Positions 1-7,178 of a stretch of 37,550 bases of DNA are shown piece by piece. This DNA comes from DATDRQ01 sp035291645. GTDB taxonomy: Bacteria > Chloroflexota > Anaerolineae > Anaerolineales > UBA4823. The translations under genes and the position numbers were made by a program. The stretch lies in the NCBI GenBank assembly GCA_035291645.1, contig DATDRQ010000017.1, positions 1-37,550 on the forward strand, given 5' to 3'. The first letter of the stretch is position 1; each line of letters starts with the position of its first letter. The notes beneath the pieces were generated by a model. The model did not search any database. It saw only the letters and a list, made by a program, of their open reading frames with translations, and was not told the origin of the DNA.

Positions 1-853
1 GCGGGGCGTTGAAGATATTCTTGTACTCCTGCCCGACCATCAACCCCCACTCCGGATCGGGCGGCTGAGCTCCGAGTCCCAGGAAGGACAACGCGGCTGC
101 ATCCAGGATGGCGGTGGCGATCCCCAGGGTACCGGCAACGATCAGTGGGGTCAGCGAGTTGGGCAGGATGCGGCGGAACATCAGGTGGGGCTTGCTGGCG
201 CCCAGGGCCTGGGAGGCCGAGACAAAATCCATCTCGCGCGTGACCAGGACGTTGGACCGCACTACCCGGGCGTAAACCGGGATGGTGACGATGCCGATCG
301 CCAGCAGGGCGTTAATCAGTCCGGGCCCCAAAACGGTGACGATGGCGATCGCCAGCAGCAGGCTGGGAAAGGCCAGCAGGACGTCCATGAAGCGCATGAT
401 GATGTTATCCGACCAACCGCTGAAGAAACCAGCCATCACCCCTAAGATCGTGCCGATGATGATGGCAAAAGTGACCGTGGTGAAGCCGATGATTAAAGAG
501 AGGCGCGCCCCATACAGTATCCGGCTGTACACGTCGCGCACGTTGCCATCCGTGCCGAAATAGTGCTGGGGTTGATCCTGCGGGCAACCCAGGAGATGAA
601 TACAGGGTGATGTGCGCTTTTTTACATTTTCAATGCCGATTAAGGGTTTGACCGGGTCATGGGTGCGCAGTACCGGGGCGAAGACCGCGATGAAGACAAG
701 CACCATCAGAATCACGAAACCAACCATGGCGGAGCGGTTGTGGCGCAGGGATCTCAGGGTCTCCCGGGTTTTACTGACCTTGATCGAAATAGGCTCTGCG
801 GATACCGTCCCCCCGAGGGAGGCAACCTGGGTCTGTGCCTGGATCTCTTGCAT
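1..853 (-). CDS. dppC: Peptide-type ABC transporter permease DppC/OppC, 3' end cut by window
   Basis: Inner-membrane permease of an oligopeptide/dipeptide-type ABC importer. It starts at the ATG at 853 and stays open to the window edge (284 full codons seen), so the C-terminus is missing. The N-terminus is cytoplasmic and polar, followed by a first membrane segment (AMVGFVILMVLVFIAVFAP) and the family's extracytoplasmic loop. The permease core carries the EAA-type loop that contacts the ATPase (ASQALGASKPHLMFRRILPN). Two bases separate it from the dppB stop codon, so the two are co-transcribed and probably translationally coupled. No ATPase gene is visible; dppD/dppF may lie beyond base 1. 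The exact substrate cannot be read from the sequence. Confidence 0.93.
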   Translation of the reverse strand, partial: MQEIQAQTQVASLGGTVSAEPISIKVSKTRETLRSLRHNRSAMVGFVILMVLVFIAVFAPVLRTHDPVKPLIGIENVKKRTSPCIHLLGCPQDQPQHYFGTDGNVRDVYSRILYGARLSLIIGFTTVTFAIIIGTILGVMAGFFSGWSDNIIMRFMDVLLAFPSLLLAIAIVTVLGPGLINALLAIGIVTIPVYARVVRSNVLVTREMDFVSASQALGASKPHLMFRRILPNSLTPLIVAGTLGIATAILDAAALSFLGLGAQPPDPEWGLMVGQEYKNIFNAP

Positions 854-855
854 GT

Positions 856-1932
856 TCAGCTCAGGCGGATGCGCGGGTCTAAAAAGGCGTATAGCACATC
901 CACGACTAGGTTCACGGTCAGGTAAAAGACGGCGATGACCAGGGTAAAGGCCTGGACGACCGTGTAATCCCGGGCGGTGATCGACTCGAACAGTGTGCGC
1001 CCAACGCCGGGCAGGTTGAAGACGGTCTCGGTGAGCACAGCCCCGCTGAGCAGGCCGCCCAGGGAAAGGCCGATGATGGTCACCACCGGCAGCAGGGCAT
1101 TGCGCAGCCCGTGCTTCAATACGACGGTACGCCTCTCCAGCCCCTTGGCGTGCGCCGTGCGGATGTAGTCCAGGCTGAGCACGTCCAGCAGGCTGGAGCG
1201 GGTCATGCGGGCGACGATCGCCAGCGGGATAGTCCCCACCGCCAGGGCCGGCAGGATCATGTGCTTGGCGGCGTCAGCCAGAGCATCCCATTTGGCGGTC
1301 ACCAGGGCGGTGAAGATGTAGAAGCGCGACAGGAATTCAAGCAGCGCCGCGGGAGTCCCAGACAGATTCTCCAACCCCCAGGCGACCGCCAGGTGCGGCA
1401 GCTCGATCCCGGAGGATAACCGCCCGGAGGGCGGCAGCCAGAGTGGCGTGTCCTTAAATAGGACGGCGAAGGTGTAGGCTAGCAGCAGGCCCAATACGAA
1501 AACCGGCGTGGACACGCCCATGTTGGCGAAGATCATCGTGCCCACATCTGTGGGAGAGTTGTGCCGGTAGGCGGAGATTATGCCCAGCGGAACCCCGGCC
1601 AGGGTGGCGAAACACATGGCGAAGAAGGCCAGTTCGATCGTCACCGGCAGGCGCTCGGCCAGGATCACGGTCGCCGGGCGGCCCTGGCGCAGGGAGGTCC
1701 CCAGGTCGCCGCTGAGCACATCCTTCAGGTAGATGCCGAACTGCACCGGGATCGGCCGATCCAGCCCGTTGCGCTTAATGAAGGCGTCGCATACCTGGTC
1801 GGTGGCGCGCTCGCCCAGCACCGCCCGGCAGGGATCACCCGGCAGCAGGCGCGCCAGGGTGAAGGTGACGAACAGAACCCCTAACAGGACGGGCAGGGAA
1901 GAGAGCACACGCCGGGTGATGTACTGTATCAT
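856..1932 (-). CDS. dppB: Peptide-type ABC transporter permease DppB/OppB
   Basis: A 358-residue inner-membrane permease that pairs with DppC. The N-terminus (MIQYITRRVLSSLPVLLGV) is the typical first helix of the DppB family, and the sequence LLPGDPC follows. The EAA loop that docks on the ATPase is near residues 255-280 (DYIRTAHAKGLERRTVVLKH). The length is slightly above the usual 310-340 because of an extended loop around residues 160-215. Downstream, dppC follows after 2 bases. Upstream, dppA is 78 bases away with a perfect hairpin in the gap. The Shine-Dalgarno site is weak, so expression may depend on read-through from dppA. Confidence 0.95.
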   Translation of the reverse strand: MIQYITRRVLSSLPVLLGVLFVTFTLARLLPGDPCRAVLGERATDQVCDAFIKRNGLDRPIPVQFGIYLKDVLSGDLGTSLRQGRPATVILAERLPVTIELAFFAMCFATLAGVPLGIISAYRHNSPTDVGTMIFANMGVSTPVFVLGLLLAYTFAVLFKDTPLWLPPSGRLSSGIELPHLAVAWGLENLSGTPAALLEFLSRFYIFTALVTAKWDALADAAKHMILPALAVGTIPLAIVARMTRSSLLDVLSLDYIRTAHAKGLERRTVVLKHGLRNALLPVVTIIGLSLGGLLSGAVLTETVFNLPGVGRTLFESITARDYTVVQAFTLVIAVFYLTVNLVVDVLYAFLDPRIRLS

Positions 1933-1957
1933 AAATTAAAAACCGCTTCTTAGGGAA

Positions 1958-1989
1958 GGATGGGGCACTGCAGGCGCAGTGCCCCATCC
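1958..1989 (-). promoter_or_regulatory. Perfect intercistronic hairpin between dppA and dppB
   Basis: A 13-bp perfect inverted repeat (arms 1958-1970 and 1977-1989, GGATGGGGCACTG) with a 6-base loop lies just after the dppA stop. No T-run follows directly, so it is more likely an mRNA 3'-end stabiliser or partial attenuator. Such a hairpin would let the binding protein be made in excess over the permeases. Confidence 0.7.
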
Positions 1990-2010
1990 AAACAGGAACT
2001 CGAAACGGGA

Positions 2011-3780
2011 TTACGGGGCCGGCGGGTTCAGGAAGCTGCCGAACAGGCCGGAGAAGTAGGAGAAGTCGCCCACGCGCCCGACGTGCAGCGGGTTGGCGGC
2101 ATCCCATTGGACGTTCCAGGACTCGACCACGTCGTTGGCGTCCAGGGTCGAGCCGTCATGGAACAGGACGCCCGGGCGCAGGGTGAAGACCCATTCGGTG
2201 GCGTCTGTGTTGGGGGTGTACTCGGTTGCCAGGGAGGGGATCACTTTCACGCCGCCGACCTCGTATGCCAGCAGGGATTCCATGATCTGCTCGCACACCC
2301 GCAGCGATTCGCCGTCTGACTCGTCGGCGCAGTACAGGCCGATCGGCTCGGCGTTCTGCATGAAGGTGAAGGTGTCCTGACCGGGGACTGCCATGACCTC
2401 CAGGCTCTCGTTGCTCAGCGGGCTGGCGTGGGCGCCCTCCACGGTCGCAAGGTAGGCCGTGGCGGAGGCAGCGTGGGAGACCGGGATCATCGGCACGTGC
2501 TGCTTGATCAGCTCGTTGACCTCGGTGTAGATCGCCCGGCGGGCTTCCTCGTCGCCCAGCTGGGCGGCTTCGGTCAGATTGGAGGTGATGTCGTCCCACT
2601 TGGTGCCGAACTGGTCGGTCGCACCGGCGCCGAAGTGGTAGTCATAGAAGTTGGTCGGGTCGGGGTAGTCGCCCGTCCAGCCCAGCAGGTGCAGGCCTTC
2701 CAGCTGACCGGCGTTGGAGGCATCGATGAAGGAGCCCGATTCCATCTCGACCAGCTCGACGTCCAGGTTCAGGTTCTCCTTGAGCTGGGCGGCGATGTCC
2801 TGGGCAACGATAGGTGGTTCCGGCAGGTAGGGGCGGAACACGTTGCGGTAGGTTAGGGTGGTCGCAAAACCATCCGGGAAGCCGGCTTCAGCAAGCAGTG
2901 CCTTGGCCGCCACCGGGTCGAACTCGTACCAGGTGGAACCCTCCGGGCGGGCCAGCAGGTCTTTTGGCAGGAACTGGTCGGCGACGGACGAGCCGGGCGA
3001 TAGGAAGTTGTCGACGATGCGCTGCCGGTCGATGCCCATGGCGATCGCCTGGCGCACCTGCTCGTTGTCGAACGGCGGGTGGGTGTTAGTGAAGCCAACA
3101 TAGAAGATGTTAAAGGGATCGCGCGGCACCAGCTGCAGGTTGGGGTCGTTCTGGATGGTCTCGATGTCATCCGGAGCGGGGTTGTCGATGCCGTCCACGG
3201 TGCCAGCCTGCAGTTCGATCAGCTTCTGCGGGCCTTCGGCGGTCCAGCGGACGATGACGGTCGGTGCCTTGGCAGGCTCACCCCAGTAATCGTCGAAGCG
3301 CTGCAGCGTGACGTTCTCGCCACGGTTCCAGGCCTCGAACACAAAGGGGCCGGTGCCGACCGGGTGTTCGACCAGTTCGCCGGTGCCGCCGGTGGATTCC
3401 AGGTACTCACGCGGGTAGATCTGGAAGGCGGAGAAGGCCGCCTGGGCGGGGAAGGCCGGGTCGGGGACGCACATGCTGAACTTGACGGTCAGCTCGTCCA
3501 CCGCCTCGATCGACTTGAGGACCCCGCCGTAGTCGCAGCTCTCGGCCTCGTACTTCAGGCCTTCGTAGGCGACCGGCGCTTCGGTGGGGGCCTCGGTGGC
3601 GACGGGCGCTTCGGTAGGCTCTTCGGTGGTAACCGGTGCTTCCGTAGCGACGGGCGCTTCGGTGGCGACTGGAGCCTCGGTCACGACCGGGGCTTGGGTG
3701 GCGGCCGGCGCGCAGGCCGCCAGGACCAGGCTGGCCAGTACGACCACCGCCAGCAAGGTGTATAGTTTTTTGTGCTTCAT
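2011..3780 (-). CDS. dppA: Extracytoplasmic peptide-binding lipoprotein (SBP_bac_5), apparently circularly permuted
   Basis: A 589-residue binding protein for the adjacent permeases. The lipoprotein signal ends at LVLAAC (Cys23), followed by a Thr/Glu/Ala/Pro/Val linker (residues 28-71) built of TEAPVA-like units. The mature domain then begins with what is normally the middle of SBP_bac_5 proteins (GGVLKSIEAVDELTVKFS near 85-102, then HPVGTGPFVFEAW near 139-151). It runs to the usual C-terminal part (HVPMIPVSHAAS near 428-439) and then continues with the family's usual N-terminal lobe: NAEPIGLYC near 476-484, IPSLATEYTPNTDATEWVF near 514-532, TLRPGVLFHDG near 533-543 and NDVVESW. This order is a circular permutation. 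It is one uninterrupted frame with a strong AGGAGG site at 3791-3796, so an assembly break is unlikely. Cys at 82, 104, 484 and 496 may form disulfides. Confidence 0.92.
   Translation of the reverse strand: MKHKKLYTLLAVVVLASLVLAACAPAATQAPVVTEAPVATEAPVATEAPVTTEEPTEAPVATEAPTEAPVAYEGLKYEAESCDYGGVLKSIEAVDELTVKFSMCVPDPAFPAQAAFSAFQIYPREYLESTGGTGELVEHPVGTGPFVFEAWNRGENVTLQRFDDYWGEPAKAPTVIVRWTAEGPQKLIELQAGTVDGIDNPAPDDIETIQNDPNLQLVPRDPFNIFYVGFTNTHPPFDNEQVRQAIAMGIDRQRIVDNFLSPGSSVADQFLPKDLLARPEGSTWYEFDPVAAKALLAEAGFPDGFATTLTYRNVFRPYLPEPPIVAQDIAAQLKENLNLDVELVEMESGSFIDASNAGQLEGLHLLGWTGDYPDPTNFYDYHFGAGATDQFGTKWDDITSNLTEAAQLGDEEARRAIYTEVNELIKQHVPMIPVSHAASATAYLATVEGAHASPLSNESLEVMAVPGQDTFTFMQNAEPIGLYCADESDGESLRVCEQIMESLLAYEVGGVKVIPSLATEYTPNTDATEWVFTLRPGVLFHDGSTLDANDVVESWNVQWDAANPLHVGRVGDFSYFSGLFGSFLNPPAP
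3565..3710 (-). repeat. Tandem coding repeats for the TEAPVAT linker of dppA
   Basis: Imperfect tandem units of about 21 bases encode (V)ATEAPV-like heptads (residues about 32-70) between the lipid-anchored Cys and the binding domain. It is a flexible tether, rich in Pro and Ala, common after lipoprotein signals in this group. The units differ in synonymous positions, so copy number may vary between strains. Confidence 0.75.
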
Positions 3781-3852
3781 TTTTCTTTCTCCTCCTGAGA
3801 ATTAGAAATGGTTTGGTGTTTTGGAAGATCGGTTCAAGTAATTGGCGACGGC

Positions 3853-3864
3853 TCACCTCCTTTT
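3853..3864 (-). promoter_or_regulatory. Extra Shine-Dalgarno-like site in the dppA leader, no start codon after it
   Basis: The minus strand reads AAAAGGAGGTGA, almost the full complement of the 16S rRNA 3' end, about 60 bases upstream of the true dppA ribosome site. No ATG, GTG or TTG lies at a usable distance. A similar element precedes potD at 21492-21504, and both are followed by GTCGCCA. It could be a vestigial or non-canonical leader ORF, or a ribosome standby site. Confidence 0.4.
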
Positions 3865-3904
3865 ATTCTTTTTACGATGTGTGCAAAGGGAGATTTAATT
3901 CACA

Positions 3905-3935
3905 ATTATAAACCACAATCCAGCCCTGGGGACAA
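3905..3935 (-). promoter_or_regulatory. Probable sigma-70-type promoter of dppABC
   Basis: On the minus strand, a TATAAT box (3910-3905) lies 19 bases downstream of TTGTCC (3935-3930). This predicts a transcript start near 3898 and a leader of about 115 bases before dppA. The boxes are seen in the sequence; promoter activity is inferred. Confidence 0.5.
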
Positions 3936-4131
3936 AGTTGGCTCATTGGGAGGGCCGGCGAGTACCCGCCTGAACGAAGCGGCTTAATGATCTACTCCCT
4001 AATTCCACGCAAGGTTCACGCTGCGGCGGGAGATAAATCCGATGAAAGATATCACCTTAAGTTGCGCCGTTTGTCCTCTTCGAATATGACACCTGACACT
4101 TGCCCCGCTGTGAATGAGGCTTATACTCAAT
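3936..4131. other. Gene-free spacer upstream of the dppABC promoter
   Basis: The region between dppA and the plus-strand gene at 4314 is about 530 bases without a convincing gene. Its left part is the dppA leader and promoter and its right part is a MITE-like element. In this middle part I see no coding region, RNA gene or clear repeat. Confidence 0.6.
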
Positions 4132-4276
4132 CTAAGGCGTGTGTGCAAACTCTGGAAAGGGAGTCATTGCGAGCGGTTTTTGCGAAGCAATCTCCCACTT
4201 AGGCCAAAAAACTGGGTTGCTTCGTCGCAAAGAACACTCCTCGGAACGACATTTCCTAGTTGCATACACACTCTAG
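4132..4276. mobile_element. MITE-like element, copy 1 (about 145 bp with terminal inverted repeats)
   Basis: The left end (4132-4150, CTAAGGCGTGTGTGCAAAC) is roughly inverted at the right end (4259-4276, GTTGCATACACACTCTAG). The interior holds two facing arms, CATTGCGAGCGG..GCGAAGCAATCTCC and GGTTGCTTCGTCGC. The same arms occur at 4680-4788, 16770-16905 and 18730-18842. It has no coding capacity, so it would be moved in trans if mobile. Confidence 0.65.
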
Positions 4277-4313
4277 TTAATGTGTCCTTCGACCGCCAAA
4301 GGAGAGGTGTACC

Positions 4314-4544
4314 ATGAGCGAGAAAACCTGGCAAACCATCAAAGTTCAGTACTGCCACCATGCGGAGGCGGAGGTTGGCCTGGAAGCCGAGCTGGTTTAC
4401 CCGGCCGAGTGGTTGCCCGACCAGCCGCCGCGCATCACCGCCCACCGCTGTTCCCACGGCCTGGCCTGCAACCTGGACGGGCGGCCCAGCTGTATCTGGG
4501 CAGGCACCAACCCAACCTTCGATCCGTTCGCCGTCCACGATTAA
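4314..4544 (+). CDS. Small Cys/His-rich protein, possible zinc binder, function unknown
   Basis: A 76-residue protein I cannot assign to a named family. It is supported by a strong ribosome site (AAAGGAGAGG at about 4297-4306) eight bases before the ATG and by a good terminator hairpin downstream. Cys14-His15-His16 and the cluster Cys46-Ser-His48, Cys52 and Cys60 could form one metal site. The C-terminal half (RPSCIWAGTNPTFDPF) looks conserved in character, with Trp, Gly and aromatic residues. No signal peptide or membrane segment is visible, so it is probably cytoplasmic. It stands alone, divergent from dppA, between two repeat copies. A metal or nucleic-acid role is only a guess from the Cys/His pattern. 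Confidence 0.75.
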   Translation: MSEKTWQTIKVQYCHHAEAEVGLEAELVYPAEWLPDQPPRITAHRCSHGLACNLDGRPSCIWAGTNPTFDPFAVHD

Positions 4545-4591
4545 CCCAACTTAATAACATTTCTCTTCTCTCCTCCTCTCTGCTTCACGCA

Positions 4592-4621
4592 CCAACCCCT
4601 CGAGGACCCTCGAGGGGTTGG
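4592..4621 (+). terminator. Strong terminator hairpin after the small Cys/His protein
   Basis: A perfect 12-bp stem (arms 4592-4603 CCAACCCCTCGA and 4610-4621) encloses a 6-base loop, followed by CTATTAATTAT. The downstream U-tract is weak. The position, 48 bases after the stop codon, fits a transcription terminator. Confidence 0.7.
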
Positions 4622-4679
4622 CTATTAATTATGCAGTAGGTAGGGCGTGTTGCAAACTCTTCCTTTATTTATATGCATG

Positions 4680-4788
4680 TCATTGCGAGCGCTTTTTGCG
4701 AAGCAATCTCCACCTCAGGCCGAAATAGGAGACTGCTTCGTCGCCGCCAACGAAGTTGGCGCCTCCTCGCAGAGACACATGATGGTTT
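4680..4788. repeat. MITE-like repeat, copy 2
   Basis: It shares CATTGCGAGCG.TTTTTGCGAAGCAATCTCC with copy 1, and its right half reads GAGACTGCTTCGTCGCCGCC..CTCCTCGCAGAGACA. The left flank at 4640-4656 (TAGGGCGTGTTGCAAAC) resembles the left end of copy 1. It lies 20 bases beyond the kbl stop and may also serve as its 3' hairpin. Confidence 0.65.
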
Positions 4789-4807
4789 GCGTATAGCCTC
4801 CAGTCAT

Positions 4808-6010
4808 TCAGGCGATCACGCCGAGCCGGCGGCCCACCTGGGCAAAGGCTTCCAGCCCCTGGTCGAGGTCGGCGCGTGCGTGCGCGGCGGAGATCATCAC
4901 GCGCAGGCGCGCCTTGCCGCGCGGCACGGTCGGGAAGCCGATCGCCATGGCGAAGGCACCGGCCTCGAACAGCTCCCGGCTGAACTGCTGGGCCAGCGGC
5001 GCCTCCCCCAGCATGACTGGGGTGATGGGTGTGGTGCTGCTGCCGGTGTCGAAGCCCAGGCGCTGCATCTCGGCCTTGAAGTAGCTGCTGTTCTCCCACA
5101 GCCGCTCGACCAGCTCGCTGGACTCCTCCAGGATATCGACCGCAGCCAGGCAGGCCGCCACGTCGGGCACGGTCATGGCAGACGAGAACAGGAAGGGCCG
5201 GCCGCGCTGGCGCAGCCACTCGACCACCAGCGGGTTGCCGGCGACCAGGCCGCCCACCACGCCGAAGGCTTTGGACAGGGTGCCTACCTCGATATCCACC
5301 TTCCCGTGCAGGCCGTAGTGATCGACGATACCGCGCCCGCCCCTGCCGAGCACGCCTTCCCCATGGGCGTCGTCGACCATGAGCAGGGCGTCGAATCCCT
5401 GCACTGTGGCGTAGATGCGGTCGAGCGGGGCCACGTCACCGTCCATGCTGAAGACGCCGTCCGTGATGACCAGCGCCCGGGTGAAGTTGCCCCGGTTCTC
5501 GGTTAACACCCGTTCCAGGTCCGCCGGGTCGCAGTGGGCATAGCGCATGATCTGCGCCCCGGACAGCCGGCTGCCGTCGATGATGCTGGCGTGGTTGAGC
5601 TCGTCTGAGAAGATGGCGTCTCCCTTGCCGACCAGCGCCGGGATGGCCCCCAGGTTGGCGTTGAAGCCGGACTGGAAGGTGATGGCGGACTCGACCCCCT
5701 TGAAAGCCGCCAGGCGCTGCTCCAGCCGGACGTGCAGGTCCATCGTCCCGGCGATCGAGCGCACCGCGGCCGGGCCGACCCCGTACTGCTCCACCGCCTG
5801 GCGGGCTGCTTCCACCAGTCGCGGGTGGTTCGCCAGGCCAAGATAGTTGTTCGAGCAGAAGTTGAGCACGCGCCGCCCGTCCACCTCCAGCCAGGCCCCC
5901 TGGGGCGAGCCGATGGTGCGGATGCGGTTATAGAGGCCCGCTTCTTTCAAGTTCTGAATCTCGTCCGAGATCCATTTTAGTTTGGTGGATGTTATTAATT
6001 CATCTCCCAT
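4808..6010 (-). CDS. kbl: Glycine C-acetyltransferase (2-amino-3-ketobutyrate CoA ligase)
   Basis: A 400-residue PLP enzyme of the alpha-oxoamine synthase group. In threonine breakdown it splits 2-amino-3-oxobutyrate with CoA into glycine and acetyl-CoA, in the cytoplasm. Visible landmarks are NFCSNNYLGLANHP (50-63), DELNHASIIDG (136-146), MVDDAHGEGVLG (211-222) with the PLP-contacting Asp213 and His216, and TLSKAFG with the Schiff-base Lys247. The length and the N-terminal pattern (LYNRIRTIGSPQGAWLEVDGR) fit Kbl better than BioF, but the two families are close. No threonine dehydrogenase or biotin genes are nearby to settle it. The start is the ATG at 6010. A 178-base spacer with a repeat separates it from tyrA upstream. 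Confidence 0.87.
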   Translation of the reverse strand: MGDELITSTKLKWISDEIQNLKEAGLYNRIRTIGSPQGAWLEVDGRRVLNFCSNNYLGLANHPRLVEAARQAVEQYGVGPAAVRSIAGTMDLHVRLEQRLAAFKGVESAITFQSGFNANLGAIPALVGKGDAIFSDELNHASIIDGSRLSGAQIMRYAHCDPADLERVLTENRGNFTRALVITDGVFSMDGDVAPLDRIYATVQGFDALLMVDDAHGEGVLGRGGRGIVDHYGLHGKVDIEVGTLSKAFGVVGGLVAGNPLVVEWLRQRGRPFLFSSAMTVPDVAACLAAVDILEESSELVERLWENSSYFKAEMQRLGFDTGSSTTPITPVMLGEAPLAQQFSRELFEAGAFAMAIGFPTVPRGKARLRVMISAAHARADLDQGLEAFAQVGRRLGVIA

Positions 6011-6025
6011 GCTTCACCTCATTAT

Positions 6026-6156
6026 GTGAACCACAGATTGACACAGATACACTCTGATTCATCTTTTTATGCGATAGTCTCCGAGTCATTACGCTGGATC
6101 TGGAAACCGAGCCCAACTTAACCTTATCTGTGTTTATCCGTGTGTATGTGTGGTTT
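6026..6156. repeat. Imperfect inverted repeat of the ACCACAGATTGACACAGAT type
   Basis: The left arm (6026-6051, GTGAACCACAGATTGACACA) is inverted, with mismatches, at 6124-6156 (TTATCTGTGTTTATCCGTGT). It fills the spacer between the tyrA-like gene and kbl. It resembles short dispersed repeats built on CACAGAT words; only this copy is present here. Confidence 0.55.
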
Positions 6157-6188
6157 CTCTCTTTCAGGATATTGGTAGCACGGTTCGG

Positions 6189-7169
6189 TCAATCGCGTTT
6201 ACGCCCCAGCCCGACGAAGCGCCCAAAAATGTCGGAGGTCTTTGGGGCATCCGTAGGGGGAGCCTCCTCGCCGACCCAATCGCTGTTCACACGCTGTCGC
6301 AGCCACTCCTGGCGTGCCTGGCGGGCCTGCGCCAGCTGCTCCTCCAGGCCGGCGCTATCCCCGGCCTGGATGGCCTGGCGCATCTGGCTTAAGCTGGCGA
6401 TCAGGTTATCGAGCACGCGGGTAATGTTATCCCTGTTGAGCAGGGCCTGGTCGCGCAGCGTCTCCGTTTTAGCAGGGTAAAGCGCCGGACCGGTGGCCTG
6501 GGCGTAGTCGCGGCCGGCCACCTTGCGGCCTTCCTGCCAGCCCGGCTGGCTCACGGTTGCCCCAACCAGCGCCGCAGCCAGCAGCTGCGGCAGGGTGTAG
6601 GTGGCGGCCAGCAGCCCATCCACTTCGAGTGTGTCAGAAAAGAGCGGTTTAGCCCCCACCAAATTGACCAGGTCGGCGGCCAGTTTGAGCGCCTCGGCGG
6701 GGGCGCGCAGGGGTGAGGTGATGGCGATCAGGCCCCCCTTGAACAGGTCCGCCCGGGCGGCCTCCACCCCAATGGCGATCTCGGCCAGGTAGTTCGGATT
6801 AATCACCGGGGTCAGGCCGATGTAAAAGCGCTCGGCTGGCAGGAATTCCGTCATCCAGGCGGCCACAGCTGCCTTCACCGGGGAGGTATCCATCACCACC
6901 GCCCCTTCGCGCAGGTCCGGGGCGATGATGCGTAAGGTCTCGCGGATCTGGTCGATCGGCAGGGCCAGCAGGACCAGGTCGGCCTGCTCGACTGAAGCCG
7001 GGAGGTTGAAGGCCACCTTATCCACGGCGCCCAGCTTCTCGGCCCGGCGGGCGATGCCCAGCTCGCGGTCGTATCCGAGGCGGTTTACCTGGTCGCGCCG
7101 CCCGGCCAGCGCCAGACCGAAGGAGGCGCCGATTTGTCCCAGGCCCACGATGGTCATCTGAACGGTCAT
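6189..7169 (-). CDS. Prephenate/arogenate dehydrogenase-like protein (TyrA family), divergent
   Basis: A 326-residue protein with an N-terminal NAD(P)-binding fold (VGLGQIGASFG at 8-18, DLVLLALPIDQIRETL near 65-80, VVMDTSPVKAAV near 91-102) and an all-helical C-terminal domain. This is the TyrA layout, in which prephenate or arogenate is oxidised on the way to tyrosine. In classical TyrA proteins a His-Pro-Met-Ala-Gly motif follows the VK element. Here the matching stretch reads YIGLTPVINPN, so the usual catalytic His is missing. The true substrate is therefore uncertain. The start at 7169 has GAGGG six bases upstream, overlapping the end of the HD gene nine bases away. The C-terminal 60 residues are charged and may be a coiled coil. 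Confidence 0.75.
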   Translation of the reverse strand: MTVQMTIVGLGQIGASFGLALAGRRDQVNRLGYDRELGIARRAEKLGAVDKVAFNLPASVEQADLVLLALPIDQIRETLRIIAPDLREGAVVMDTSPVKAAVAAWMTEFLPAERFYIGLTPVINPNYLAEIAIGVEAARADLFKGGLIAITSPLRAPAEALKLAADLVNLVGAKPLFSDTLEVDGLLAATYTLPQLLAAALVGATVSQPGWQEGRKVAGRDYAQATGPALYPAKTETLRDQALLNRDNITRVLDNLIASLSQMRQAIQAGDSAGLEEQLAQARQARQEWLRQRVNSDWVGEEAPPTDAPKTSDIFGRFVGLGRKRD

Positions 7170-7178
7170 GGCAATCCC

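Noticed and set aside
3560..3710. CRISPR-like or minisatellite array
   Set aside because: The units encode the TEAPVAT linker in frame and are not separated by unique spacers.
2011..3780. Permuted binding protein as two fused gene fragments or an assembly error
   Set aside because: It is a single frame with an intact signal peptide, ribosome site and operon position, and each lobe occurs once. Read data could still overturn this.
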